Counted from the stretch's first letter, positions 1 to 7,893 are shown. The stretch is DNA of 36,611 nt from Spirochaetaceae bacterium (GCA_028821475.1 JAPPGB010000136.1:1-36611), one strand, 5' to 3'. Translations and numbers: made by a program. The notes: generated from the sequence alone by a model not told the origin.

Positions 1-1353
1 GCCGCCTTCCGCGTCCGGCGCCTCCACGGGCGGCTTCCCGGCCGCCGCGGCGGCGTCAGGCGGCGGCTGCTCCAGCCCGCGCAGCACCGCCTCCGGGTCG
101 CCGTCGGCGGCGGCGCGCGGATCGAACCACCGGTCCGCCGTCCCGGCGAGCGACACCTGCACCCCCAACTGGCGCATCTTGCCGTGGCGCGGATCTTCGA
201 CGTCGACCGTGAGGCCGCCGGCCAGCGGCTCAGGCGCGTGCAGCCACTCGTCGGCGGTGAGCTGCGGCGAAAACGGCACCTTGCCGTCGAGCAGCTCCAC
301 CCAGTGCGCGGCCGGCTGCTCGGCGAACAGCTTGGCCAGCCGCTTGCGGATGCGCCGCTTCCACGACTTGCTCAGCATCGTCCACTCCTGGACGTTGTTG
401 GTCAGCGCCAGGTTGTCGTACGGGTAGCGGTCCACCATGCCGGCCTCGATCAGCTCGTCGTAGAGGCCCATCGCCTTCAGGAACCACTGGCTGTGGTTGG
501 AGTTGCCGCCGGCGAGCAGGTACACCCAGCCGCCGTCGCTGGTGCGGTAGCTGTCGTTCGGACCGGGGTGCATGCGGCCCAGCCGGCGCAGGATGGCGCG
601 CCAGCCGGGGCCGCCGGTCAGGCGCACGTAGGCGCGCAGCAGCGGCACCAGGAAGCGCTGCGTGGCGCGCGGCATGATCGGCATGCCGTAGCGCACCGGC
701 TGCTTCGCCACCCGGTACAGCAGGATGCCGGTGGCGGCCAGCGCCGCGCTCAAGAGCGGCACCTCGATCACCTCGCCGCGCCCGCTCTGCGCGCGCGCGT
801 ACAGGGCCAGCGTGACCGCCAGCGCGCCGTGGATGGCCCCGTAGGTGGAGGCCAGCGGGATCGGCGTGTACACCGGCGGCGCTCCCACCAGCCGGCCGGT
901 CGAGTCGAGGTCGGTGAACAGCCCGCAGGCCGCGTTCAGCACCCCCTCGAACGCGCGGATGTTGGCCTTGCCCTGGTCGGTCGACGCGAATCCCGGCAGC
1001 GACAGGTAGACCAGCCGCGGATGCCGCTCGGTGAGCACGTGGGCGCCGAGGCCGAGCCGGTCCATCACCCCCGGACGGAAGTTCTCGATCACCACGTCGG
1101 CGGCTGCGATCAGGCGCCGGGCGGCGTCCAGGCCGGCCTCGCTCTTCAGGTCCAGTTCCAGCCGCGTCTTGCCGCGGTTGTACATCGCATCGGCGGTGCC
1201 GGCGGTGCCGGCGCTCCGGGTGCCGGGGCGGTCGACCTTGATTACCTCGGCGCCCTGGTCGGCCAGCAGCATGCCGGCCAGCGGCCCCGCGATGTAGTGG
1301 CCGAAATCGACCACCCGCACCCCCGCCAGCGGCGGTGCGCCGTCAGCCGGCAC
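1..1353 (-). CDS. CaiB/BaiF family CoA transferase (class III), 3' end outside window
   Basis: Class III CoA transferases move CoA between carboxylic acids in the cytoplasm. The frame is open from a GTG at 1353 to the left edge (451 codons, C-terminus missing). A GGGGGAG ribosome site lies 7 nt before the GTG, which decides the start. The N-terminus carries the family signature VRVVDFGHYIAGPLAGMLLA, followed by GAEVIKVDRPG, YNRGK and LDLKSEAG. The segment PIPLASTYGAIHGALAV, followed by YARAQSGRGEVIEV, aligns with the catalytic region, but the position of the usual catalytic Asp is Ser169 (codon 847-849). The end visible in the window is a low-complexity Ala/Pro/Gly tail, so little of the protein is probably lost. 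It may have another substrate or be non-catalytic. It runs away from the ATPase genes and shares no operon with them. Family assignment is firm; substrate is unknown. Confidence 0.85.
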   Translation of the reverse strand, partial: MPADGAPPLAGVRVVDFGHYIAGPLAGMLLADQGAEVIKVDRPGTRSAGTAGTADAMYNRGKTRLELDLKSEAGLDAARRLIAAADVVIENFRPGVMDRLGLGAHVLTERHPRLVYLSLPGFASTDQGKANIRAFEGVLNAACGLFTDLDSTGRLVGAPPVYTPIPLASTYGAIHGALAVTLALYARAQSGRGEVIEVPLLSAALAATGILLYRVAKQPVRYGMPIMPRATQRFLVPLLRAYVRLTGGPGWRAILRRLGRMHPGPNDSYRTSDGGWVYLLAGGNSNHSQWFLKAMGLYDELIEAGMVDRYPYDNLALTNNVQEWTMLSKSWKRRIRKRLAKLFAEQPAAHWVELLDGKVPFSPQLTADEWLHAPEPLAGGLTVDVEDPRHGKMRQLGVQVSLAGTADRWFDPRAAADGDPEAVLRGLEQPPPDAAAAAGKPPVEAPDAEGG

Positions 1354-1444
1354 GGCCCCGCTCCCCCGGCCACGGGCCGAGTGCGACTGCAACGACGTCA
1401 GCGACCATGCGCAGACTGTACCCGACAATCACGGTCGCCGCCAC

Positions 1445-1498
1445 TCCGACAATCCAATCTTCTGCACCGTGCAGGCGCGCGCTGCCGACAACAGATGA
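1445..1498 (+). pseudogene. 3'-end scrap of an AlbA_2-type ATP-binding protein gene
   Basis: Eighteen codons including the stop read SDNPIFCTVQARAADNR. They match the last codons of the AlbA_2/Schlafen-like ATP-binding protein remnants at 14132-14203 and 22372-22633 (VFCTVQARA). Nothing upstream in frame belongs to the gene. The CTGCACCGTGCAG palindrome here is part of this coding tail and is not an independent repeat. Confidence 0.5.
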
Positions 1499-1571
1499 CA
1501 CCGCTGATGAGGGCGTGCTCGGCGGAAGACGCCCGGCTTTCGGACCAGGCAGTTCGATTGCTTCGCGGTCG

Positions 1572-2774
1572 TCAGTCGTCTGCAGGAAGAAAATCGGCGA
1601 CCCGGAAACCGGACACGGCGGTGCGGCTGGCGCCCAGACGTCGTGTCGCCGCCATACGCCCCACCAGGCCGACCTCCACCTCGCTGATGCCGGCTGCGTG
1701 GCGCAACACGGCCGAGACGGCATCGAGCGCCGCGAACGCACCGCCGCGCGCCGTCTCTGCCCACTTGGCGTCGAGCAGCCGAATCCGCTCATACGGCCCC
1801 TGAATGAGGAAGTCTGCCTCGCGGTTCTGCTGGTCGCGATAGAACCACAGCGACCAGTCGGGGCGTGTGAGCCTGAGCCGGGTGCGCAATTCGGCACACA
1901 CGAAGTTCTCCCAGATCGGCCCGGTGAGGGGCGACCTGCCCAGGTCGGCGGCGCCGATGCCCAACAGGAAACAGAGCAGTCCGGTGTCGTTGAAGTAGAG
2001 CTTTGGCGACTTCACCAGCCGCTTGCCGACGTTGGCGAAGAACGGCTCCAGGAGGGTCACCTGGTTGCCCGCCTCCAGGGCCGACAGCCACTGACCCACG
2101 GTAGTCTGGGAGATGCCGACATCGCGCGCAATGCCCGACTTGTTGAGCAGTTGTCCGGCGCGAACCGCGCATGCGCGCAGGAAGCGCTCGAAATCGCGCA
2201 GGCTGCCCACGTTCACGATCTGGCGCAGGTCACGTTCCAGGTAGGTGCTGACGTAGCTCTGGTAGAACTCGCGCGCCGGAATGGTCGGGTCCGCCCACAG
2301 TTCCGGAAAGCTGCCCCGAACCAGCATCTCGCCGGCGGCAGCCGGCTCCTGGCGCCAGCCCGCGTGGCGCATCTCGTCCACGCACAACCCGGGCAGTTCC
2401 ACCACGGCGCAGCGCCCCGCCAGACTGTCGCTGACCCCGCGCATCAAGGGGAACTTCTGCGACCCGGTGAGGATGAACTGGCCCCTGCGCGAGCGCGCGC
2501 CGTCGACGGCCACCTTCAAGTGCCGAAACAGTCCGGGTGCATATTGCACCTCGTCGATCACCAGTGGAGGCGGGTGATCTTGCAGGAAGCTGGCGGGGGC
2601 CTCTTCCGCCTGCTCCGCCAGCAATTGCAGATCCAGGCTGACGTAATGATGATCGGGGAACAGCCGATTGAGGATCGCGGTCTTGCCGGTCTGTCGTGCG
2701 CCGGTGAGAATCAGCACCGGGAACGCGGCCGCCAACCGCCGCAGTCGGTCCTCCATGATCCGCGTTATCCACAT
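1572..2774 (-). CDS. AAA family ATPase with DUF4143 C-terminal domain
   Basis: The protein has 400 aa, the usual length for this family. An N-terminal P-loop domain has Walker A GARQTGKT (about residues 25-32), Walker B LVIDEVQ and a sensor-like ILTGSQ. It is followed by a winged-helix segment (GIARDVGISQTTVGQWLSAL) and the C-terminal DUF4143 part with KLYFNDTGLLCFLLG and READFLIQ. Proteins of this type are widespread, mobile in distribution and of unsettled function, often placed near defence or addiction genes. ATG 2774 is chosen because a TTGACA promoter ends 11 nt before it; a second Met lies 6 codons in. A second, different member follows upstream at 2888-4093, transcribed separately. 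Confidence 0.85.
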   Translation of the reverse strand: MWITRIMEDRLRRLAAAFPVLILTGARQTGKTAILNRLFPDHHYVSLDLQLLAEQAEEAPASFLQDHPPPLVIDEVQYAPGLFRHLKVAVDGARSRRGQFILTGSQKFPLMRGVSDSLAGRCAVVELPGLCVDEMRHAGWRQEPAAAGEMLVRGSFPELWADPTIPAREFYQSYVSTYLERDLRQIVNVGSLRDFERFLRACAVRAGQLLNKSGIARDVGISQTTVGQWLSALEAGNQVTLLEPFFANVGKRLVKSPKLYFNDTGLLCFLLGIGAADLGRSPLTGPIWENFVCAELRTRLRLTRPDWSLWFYRDQQNREADFLIQGPYERIRLLDAKWAETARGGAFAALDAVSAVLRHAAGISEVEVGLVGRMAATRRLGASRTAVSGFRVADFLPADD

Positions 2775-2785
2775 GGTCTTGCAAT

Positions 2786-2814
2786 ATTCTCATGTTCAAC
2801 CGACAATTTGTCAA
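2786..2814 (-). promoter_or_regulatory. Sigma70-like promoter of the DUF4143 ATPase gene
   Basis: On the minus strand TTGACA (2814-2809), a 17-nt spacer and GAGAAT (2791-2786) precede ATG 2774 by 11 nt. The -35 is perfect and the -10 matches 4 of 6 consensus bases. The predicted start leaves a leader of only about 4 nt and no Shine-Dalgarno sequence. Confidence 0.55.
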
Positions 2815-2887
2815 GGCTCAATCGGGGTGCCGGTGCGGGGCGGATCCGCACGGTGGTGGCGGGCCGGGTGCCCTGCAGCGGCGTATC

Positions 2888-4093
2888 TCACGATGCCAGG
2901 TCGTCCCGCCACAGTGCCGCCAGGAAGTACTCGAGCGGCCAGATCTCGATGTCGCGCGTGGCGCCGGGCTCGATGCGGGGCCGCTCCTCGCGGCACACCA
3001 CGATGCAGCGTTCGACCAGCCCCTCCTCCGCCAGCGCGCGCAGCCCGCGCAGGTGTTTGGCGTGGACCCTGCGGGCGGCCTTGGCCTCGATGGCGATCCG
3101 CCCGTCGAGGATGAAGTCCACCTCGTAGCCGGATCGGGAACGCCAGAAGGCGAGCGGGGTGCGCGGGCGGCGGTAGTCGATCCAGGTGCGCAGCTCGTGC
3201 AGGACGTAGTGCTCGAAGAACTCGCCGAAGTCGGCGGACGCCTCGTGGACCGGCGGCAGCCGGCGCAGCGCGCGCACCACGCCGGTGTCGAAGAAGTAGA
3301 GCTTCGCGGTTTCGATCGCCTTGCGCTTGAGGGTGCTGGTGAACGGCGGCAGTTCGACGGCGATCAGGGTGTCGGCCAGGATCCGGTACCACTGGACCAC
3401 GGTCTGCCGCGGGAGCTGCGCGTCGCGGGCGACGTTGGAGTAGTTGAGAAGCTGGGCATTGGTGGCGGCCGCGGTCTGCAGGAAGCGGGCGAAGCCGGGC
3501 AGGTTGCGGGTCAGTCCCTCCGCCGCGACCTCCTCGGTAAGGTAGCGGTCCACGTAGGAGGCCAGCTCCTCGTCCGGGTCGTCGGACAGGTAGTGGGGTG
3601 GCAGCAGGCCGTGGTTGATGGCGCGGTCGAGCGAGAATCGTCGTGTCTCGTGGAGTTCGCACCACGAGAACGGGTGCATGACGCGGTCACTGCCACGCCC
3701 GCCGAGCAGGTTGACCCCCTTGCGGCGCAGGGCGCGCGCGCTCGATCCGGTAAGCAGGAACCGTATGCCGCGCGTCTCGATCATCAGTTGCACCTCGTCG
3801 ATCAGCGCCGGGCATTTCTGGATTTCGTCGATGCACACCACGGTGTCGCGCAGGCCGCGTGCCTCCACCTCGCGCCGGATGCGCGTCGGGTCGGCGAGCA
3901 CCGCGGTGAGCAGCCCCTGGTCGAGCAGCGTGAAGGTCAACTCCACCGTGTCTCCGAGCTGCCGGCGTACGTAGGTGGTCTTGCCGGTCTGGCGCGGCCC
4001 GAACAGGAACACCGACCGGCGCGCGAGGAGGCGCTCCAGATCGAGCCGGCGCCCGATCCAATCATCCCAGCCGACAATAGTGCCATCAGACAT
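2888..4093 (-). CDS. AAA family ATPase with DUF4143 / PD-(D/E)XK-like C-terminus
   Basis: From ATG 4093 (MSDGTIVGWDDW) the protein has 401 aa. Walker A is GPRQTGKT (residues about 33-40), Walker B is VVCIDEIQ and the sensor is FLLTGSS. A winged-helix region (NVARDAQLPRQTVVQWYRIL) precedes KLYFFDTGVVRAL. The C-terminus has EVDFILDGRIAIEAKAARR, which fits the D-x(n)-ExK pattern of PD-(D/E)XK nucleases, so nuclease activity is possible. The frame is open further upstream to 4180, but GATAAT sits just before 4093 and the extra residues are not family-like. It is only distantly similar to the neighbour at 1572-2774, so the two are not a recent tandem copy. A 42-nt scrap of a close relative's 3' end lies at 14042-14083. 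Confidence 0.82.
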   Translation of the reverse strand: MSDGTIVGWDDWIGRRLDLERLLARRSVFLFGPRQTGKTTYVRRQLGDTVELTFTLLDQGLLTAVLADPTRIRREVEARGLRDTVVCIDEIQKCPALIDEVQLMIETRGIRFLLTGSSARALRRKGVNLLGGRGSDRVMHPFSWCELHETRRFSLDRAINHGLLPPHYLSDDPDEELASYVDRYLTEEVAAEGLTRNLPGFARFLQTAAATNAQLLNYSNVARDAQLPRQTVVQWYRILADTLIAVELPPFTSTLKRKAIETAKLYFFDTGVVRALRRLPPVHEASADFGEFFEHYVLHELRTWIDYRRPRTPLAFWRSRSGYEVDFILDGRIAIEAKAARRVHAKHLRGLRALAEEGLVERCIVVCREERPRIEPGATRDIEIWPLEYFLAALWRDDLAS

Positions 4094-4273
4094 AGCAATT
4101 ATCATGATAATCGCTTGTACCAATGGCGAATAGCCCCAGGCGCCCCGCAAGCGCCGCGCGAAGCCCGTCGCGACGACCAAGCAACTGCGTGCGACCGCGC
4201 GCGTGCTCCGTACAGCGTCATACTAGCGCTCGACGCTGAGTTGTAGTATGCTGTGGGGAATGGAGGATAGCCC

Positions 4274-4582
4274 ATGGCCAGCCCGCCGCTCGTTCCCGCC
4301 AAGGTCGACTACCCCTCATCCGACGGCAAGCCGATGGCGGAAAGCGACTTCCAACGCACCCCCCTGACCTACGCCGTCGACCGGCTGCGGCAGCACTTTC
4401 GCAGCCGGCGGGACGTGTACGTGTCCGGCAACCTGCTGCTGTACTACCAGGAGGGCAATCCGCGGGCGGCGGTGGCGCCGAGTACAACGACCATTCGAGA
4501 AGGCCGGAGTTTCCGGCCCAAGAAATACACGGGCAACGGGACCCGGTCCCGACCCCTAAAACGGGGAGGAGTTACGCTATGA
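4274..4582 (+). pseudogene. Uma2-family nuclease gene truncated and fused to a transporter leader
   Basis: The first about 69 codons (MASPPLVPAKVDYPSSDGKP onward to NPRAAVAP) match the start of the full-length Uma2 protein at 22669-23409 with few changes, including about 50 bp of upstream DNA with the GGAGGA ribosome site. At about 4481 homology stops and the sequence becomes the conserved leader of the peptide-binding-protein operons. The reading frame stays open through that leader and ends in TGA at 4580-4582, overlapping the ATG of the binding protein at 4579 (ATGA). The catalytic half of the nuclease is gone. Confidence 0.8.
4481..4578 (+). repeat. Leader repeat, copy A (3' part only)
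   Basis: Only the last about 98 nt of the operon leader seen at 14306, 23782, 26942 and 33529 are present. They contain a perfect hairpin, GGCCGGA/TCCGGCC with loop GTT, at 4502-4518, a second one, CGGGACC/GGTCCCG, at 4537-4551, and a GGGGAGGAG ribosome site. The promoter and upstream part of the leader are missing, replaced by the Uma2 fragment. Confidence 0.8.
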
Positions 4583-6360
4583 CTCCCAAACTCATGTTAC
4601 TGCCGCTGGTGTTCGCGCTGGTGGCTGCCGTTACGTTCGCCGCCCCCGCCGGCGAGGAGGCGGCCCCGGCCGAGAAGGAGATGGTCCGCGACCCGGCCAC
4701 CGGCAAGATGGTGACCGCGCCCGAGTACGGCGGCACAATCACCTTCGGCACGTCCCACGAGCCGCCAAATTCCGATCCGGGGCAAGGGCACCCGGGTCAG
4801 GCTGCGTGGTGGTTCACGAACGAGCAGCTGGCTGTCGCGGACTGGGCGATAGACAGGCAGAGATTCAGTTTCAATAGCTCGTATATCCCTGACTTCGCCA
4901 TAACCGGTCAGTTGGCCGAGAGCTGGGAACAGACCGACCCGGTGACGTACACGGTCCGAATCCGCAAGGATGTCCACTGGCACGACAAGGCCCCGATGAA
5001 CGGCAGGGAGCTCACCGCCAAGGATGTGGAATACAACTGGCACCGCTTGCTGGGGCTGGGCAGTGGCTACACCGAAGTCAACCCCTTCGTAGCGCAGTGG
5101 TCGTCGCTGGACGACGTGGGCATCGAATCGGTAACGGCCACCGACGACCATACGGTCGTCTTTAAACTGAAGGCGCCCAATCTCGCCGCGGAGAGGACGA
5201 TCGTCTATGAATACACCAGTCACATCATGCCGCCAGAGGTGATCGAAGAACACGGCGACCTTCTGGATTGGCGAAACCTGGTCGGCACCGGCCCCTATGA
5301 GCTGGTCGACTGGGTCGAGGGCAGCTCCCTGAGCTTCACCAAGAACCCCAACTACTGGGCGTTCGACGAGAAGTACCCGGAGAACCGCCTGCCCTATATC
5401 GACGAGATCGTGTGGTTGGTGATGCCCGATGAATCGACGCGCGTGGCCGCATTCCGGTCGGGCCAGGTCGACTACTTGGGCTCGCTTTCCTTCTCGCAGA
5501 TAGCCAGTCTCGACGTAGTCGAAGATCTCAAGCGGACCAATCCCGATATCCAGGTCTCTCAGTATTATGAGAGCGGGATAGGTCTTGCGATGAATCTCGC
5601 CGTGGAGCCGACCAACGACATCAGAGTGCGCCAGGCGATCCAGATGGCACTCGACGTGGAAGCGATCAACGACTCCTACTGGCAGGGCAGAGGAAGAACG
5701 ATACCTGAGGCCTACACGGCGGTCGACCTCGTCGGGTATTCACCTCCGTTCGACGAGTGGCCAGAGGAGATCAAGAAGTACTATCGGTATGACCCGGCAG
5801 AGGCAGAGAAGCTCCTCGACGATGCCGGCTACCCGCGCGGCGCCGATGGTATCAGGTTCAAGACCAATATCGAGGTAAGAGATGTCTACGACATAAACAA
5901 ATTCGAGATCTTGGCGGAACAACTTCTCGAAGTTGGTATCGACGTCGACCTACAGGTCATGCCAACCGCTGATTGGGTGGATGGGATCAGGAATCATGAT
6001 TACCAAAGCATTACCACCGCTGCGTTTTCGTTGGCGTGGAATATCCTGGGTCCGTTGCAGCACAACGTGACCGGAGGATGGAACCCCGCCGGCGTGTCGA
6101 ATCCAGAGTATGAGGCCCTGGTGGAAGCCACGCAAAGCGCGTCTACCGTCGAGGAGCAGCAGAGGGCTTCGCAGGAGGCGCTTCTCCTTATATTGCGGAA
6201 CCACTACTACGTGTGGGCCGGCAAGGGACCGAATCTCACTGTCAATCAGCCCTGGGTCAAGGGCTACAGTGGTGAGTGGAGGTTGGGGAATAACGCCGGC
6301 GGTCCCGTCGTGGCACGTATCTGGCTCGACCCCGATCTGAAGAAATCGATGGGGTTCTGA
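4579..6360 (+). CDS. Peptide-type ABC transporter solute-binding protein (family 5), operon A
   Basis: The protein has 593 aa, in range for DppA/OppA/NikA-type binding proteins, and captures a peptide-like or other solute in the periplasm. Residues 1-22 form a signal peptide (hydrophobic core LLPLVFALVAAVTFA) with no lipobox Cys. The family-5 core is seen in LAESWEQTDPVTYTVRIRK, VGTGPYELVDWVEG, KNPNYWAFDEKYPENRLPYI and DIRVRQAIQMALD. It is closely similar to the protein at 14624-16414. Its original promoter is gone; expression would come from the Uma2 upstream region, with the fused upstream frame ending in ATGA. Both permeases downstream are destroyed, so this protein has no intact partner in its own operon. 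The substrate cannot be read from sequence. Confidence 0.92.
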   Translation: MTPKLMLLPLVFALVAAVTFAAPAGEEAAPAEKEMVRDPATGKMVTAPEYGGTITFGTSHEPPNSDPGQGHPGQAAWWFTNEQLAVADWAIDRQRFSFNSSYIPDFAITGQLAESWEQTDPVTYTVRIRKDVHWHDKAPMNGRELTAKDVEYNWHRLLGLGSGYTEVNPFVAQWSSLDDVGIESVTATDDHTVVFKLKAPNLAAERTIVYEYTSHIMPPEVIEEHGDLLDWRNLVGTGPYELVDWVEGSSLSFTKNPNYWAFDEKYPENRLPYIDEIVWLVMPDESTRVAAFRSGQVDYLGSLSFSQIASLDVVEDLKRTNPDIQVSQYYESGIGLAMNLAVEPTNDIRVRQAIQMALDVEAINDSYWQGRGRTIPEAYTAVDLVGYSPPFDEWPEEIKKYYRYDPAEAEKLLDDAGYPRGADGIRFKTNIEVRDVYDINKFEILAEQLLEVGIDVDLQVMPTADWVDGIRNHDYQSITTAAFSLAWNILGPLQHNVTGGWNPAGVSNPEYEALVEATQSASTVEEQQRASQEALLLILRNHYYVWAGKGPNLTVNQPWVKGYSGEWRLGNNAGGPVVARIWLDPDLKKSMGF

Positions 6361-6445
6361 GCCAACGGAGAAGCCGTTGGCTCGACGCCGCCTAAGGGCG
6401 GAGTCCACGGCGTCGGGATGGCGGTGACAGAGCCGCCGTCCCGAC
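6361..6445 (+). promoter_or_regulatory. Hairpins between binding-protein and permease genes (operon A)
   Basis: Immediately after the stop codon lies a perfect 8-bp stem, GCCAACGG/CCGTTGGC (6361-6381). A longer stem, GTCGGGA-t-GGCGG paired with CCGCC-g-TCCCGAC, follows at 6412-6445. No U-run follows, so they look more like RNA-stabilising or partial-attenuation structures than full terminators. Confidence 0.6.
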
Positions 6446-6470
6446 GGCCATCCCAACAGCACCACACTTC

Positions 6471-6802
6471 ATGAGAGCCTACATCATTAGGCGGCTGCTG
6501 CTGATGATCCCGACGTTGTTGTTGGTCAGCATCCTGGTGTTCCTGCTCATCCGTTTCATCCCCGGCGATGTCATCGACGCTTCCTCGGCTTCGGTCTGCC
6601 GCCTGATGTGCCCAGCTGGGGCGGCATGCTCAGCCGCGAGGGACGCCAGTACATGACGATAGCGCCGCGGCTGGCGATCTGGCCCGGCCTGTGCCTGACC
6701 ATTGTCGTGTACGGCATCAACATGTTCGGCGACGCCGTGCGCGACCTGCTCGACCCGCGGCTGCGGGGCGGCGGCGGCCGCTACGGAGCGCCGAAGGAGT
6801 AA
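6471..6802 (+). pseudogene. Deletion chimera: start of permease 1 joined to end of permease 2
   Basis: The first 36 codons (MRAYIIRRLLLMIPTLLLVS to FIPGDVIDA) are the N-terminus of a DppB-like permease, almost identical to 16589 onward. At about 6580 the sequence jumps to TTCCTCGGCTTCGGTCTGCC, matching the DppC-like permease near 18189, and follows it to its end (VPSWGGMLSREGRQY to RYGAPKE, stop 6800-6802). Relative to operon B about 1.5 kb is missing, with at most 2 bp of shared sequence at the joint. The two parts are in different frames, so no full protein is made. Confidence 0.88.
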
Positions 6803-6804
6803 GC

Positions 6805-6879
6805 GTGACCAGCGCTGCAACGAATACCGAGCCACGGCCGGATGACCGCGGTGATCGCGTTGCAGCAGAGCCGCAATGA
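6805..6879 (+). pseudogene. Possible first codons of a lost downstream operon gene
   Basis: GAAGGAG precedes a GTG at 6805, and 24 codons (VTSAATNTEPRPDDRGDR...) follow before a stop. The position, right after a DppC-like end, is where an ATP-binding subunit gene often begins, but no ATPase motif is reached before the sequence turns into an AlbA_2 fragment. This is an inference only. Confidence 0.2.
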
Positions 6880-7044
6880 CTCCGCGGCCAGCAGAGGCCT
6901 GGCGTCGTGTTCGTGGGGGCGGATGACGCCGGCAGGCCCGTCGGTCTGCCGATCACCGACGCACTCCTGCGCCAGCTTGCCGACATCAATACCGACGGAA
7001 ACATCGTGCCGCCGCCCACGCGACAGTTGACTAAAGGTAGCTAA
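6845..7044 (+). pseudogene. N-terminal fragment of an AlbA_2 (Schlafen-like) domain protein
   Basis: From 6901 the frame reads GVVFVGADDAGRPVGLPITD and then LADINTDGNIVPPPTRQL, which is the nucleic-acid-binding AlbA_2 signature of a family of ATP-binding regulators. Upstream TAVIALQQSR looks like the preceding helix, but an apparent 26-nt insertion separates it in another frame. The stop at 7042-7044 falls inside the operator of the next gene. Confidence 0.6.
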
Positions 7045-7053
7045 CTTAGCTAC
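7037..7053 (+). promoter_or_regulatory. Palindromic operator before Phd/PIN pair
   Basis: A perfect inverted repeat, GTAGCTA-ACT-TAGCTAC, ends 10 nt before the antitoxin ATG at 7064. TTGACT at 7027-7032 could be its -35 box; the -10 is poor. The placement fits an autorepression site for the antitoxin or toxin-antitoxin complex, as known for Phd/YefM systems. Confidence 0.6.
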
Positions 7054-7063
7054 TTATACGGGT

Positions 7064-7372
7064 ATGAAGTCTGTCGGCATCAAGGTACTCAAGGACAATC
7101 TCAGCAAGTATCTGAGGATGGTCCGGGACGGCGAGATCGTTCTGGTGACCGACCGCGACGAGGTGATTGCGGAAATCCAGAGCCCGCAAAGGCTTGTGTC
7201 CGCCTCCGTTACGCGTTGGGAACTGTTTCTCAGACAGGAAGAGCGCCGCGGTAGTATGCGGCGCCCGAAGGGCGGGCCGGTCCCCTCGATTAACGAGCTC
7301 CGTAAGCTGCCGCGTCCGGTCGAGAAGGTCGATCTCCAACGGCTACTCGACCAGATCCGCTCGGATCGATGA
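7064..7372 (+). CDS. Type II antitoxin, Phd/YefM-like
   Basis: The product has 102 aa. The N-terminus MKSVGIKVLKDNLSKYLRMV, followed by GEIVLVTDRDEVIAEI, is the Phd/YefM DNA-binding fold. The C-terminal half (basic, then VEKVDLQRLLDQIRSDR) would wrap the toxin. It overlaps the PIN toxin start by 4 nt (ATGA), so the two are co-translated. A palindrome directly upstream suggests autoregulation. It is not closely similar to the two other Phd-like genes in the window. Confidence 0.85.
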   Translation: MKSVGIKVLKDNLSKYLRMVRDGEIVLVTDRDEVIAEIQSPQRLVSASVTRWELFLRQEERRGSMRRPKGGPVPSINELRKLPRPVEKVDLQRLLDQIRSDR

Positions 7373-7833
7373 TCTGCTACTTCGATACCAGCTTCATACT
7401 ATCTGCCGTGCTGGAGGAGCGCCCGCAGGAAGACCATGCTGCCTGGGACCAGGCCGGCGAGCGGCTGGCGTCGGACCTGCTGCGCTTCGAGTGTTGGGCG
7501 GGTTTGCGACAGGCCGCACTGCAGGAGCCCGAGGTTAGGCGCGACGAATGGACCTCCAACCGCGGTACTCAGATCGACCGGTTCTTGGACGGGATGACGT
7601 TCAAGTCCATCGACGACGCGATAGAACGGATAGTCCGCCGCGAGAATGGACTGGCAGGCTGCCGAACCCTGGATGCCATCCACATCGCGACGGCGCTCTA
7701 CTTTGCGCCTCACCTCGACGAACCGCTCGTCATCTGTAGTTTCGATCGCCGGCTGCGTAGCGCTGCCGAAGGACTGAAGTTGCAGACTCACCCGAGCCTT
7801 GGCGACGGCGCCCACGAGGAGCGCAGAGGCTAG
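7369..7833 (+). CDS. PIN-domain ribonuclease toxin (VapC-like)
   Basis: The product has 154 aa. The acidic residues of the PIN active site are visible: D6 in YFDTSF, the Glu in RFECWAG, the Asp in CRTLDAIHIATAL and the Asp in CSFDRRL. PIN toxins cleave RNA, typically tRNA or rRNA, until bound by the antitoxin. It is translationally coupled to the antitoxin by the ATGA overlap. The gene looks intact; the last 12 codons (GDGAHEERRG) are not family-typical and may be a read-on into foreign DNA. Confidence 0.85.
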   Translation: MICYFDTSFILSAVLEERPQEDHAAWDQAGERLASDLLRFECWAGLRQAALQEPEVRRDEWTSNRGTQIDRFLDGMTFKSIDDAIERIVRRENGLAGCRTLDAIHIATALYFAPHLDEPLVICSFDRRLRSAAEGLKLQTHPSLGDGAHEERRG

Positions 7834-7893
7834 CTCAAATGGTGGCCCGCGTGCAGCGGGTCGAGGAGCCGCACTTGTCTACCCACCCGTCGT

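Noticed and set aside
1462-1475. CTGCACCGTGCAG as an intergenic palindromic repeat element
   Set aside because: At each full occurrence it lies in the same codons (FCTVQ) of AlbA_2-type gene tails, so it is explained as coding sequence; only a role in breakage remains possible.
184-1803. 539-codon open frame on the plus strand
   Set aside because: It is antisense to the CoA transferase and ATPase genes; its composition (runs of R, A, G, H, Q) is typical of a shadow frame in GC-rich DNA.
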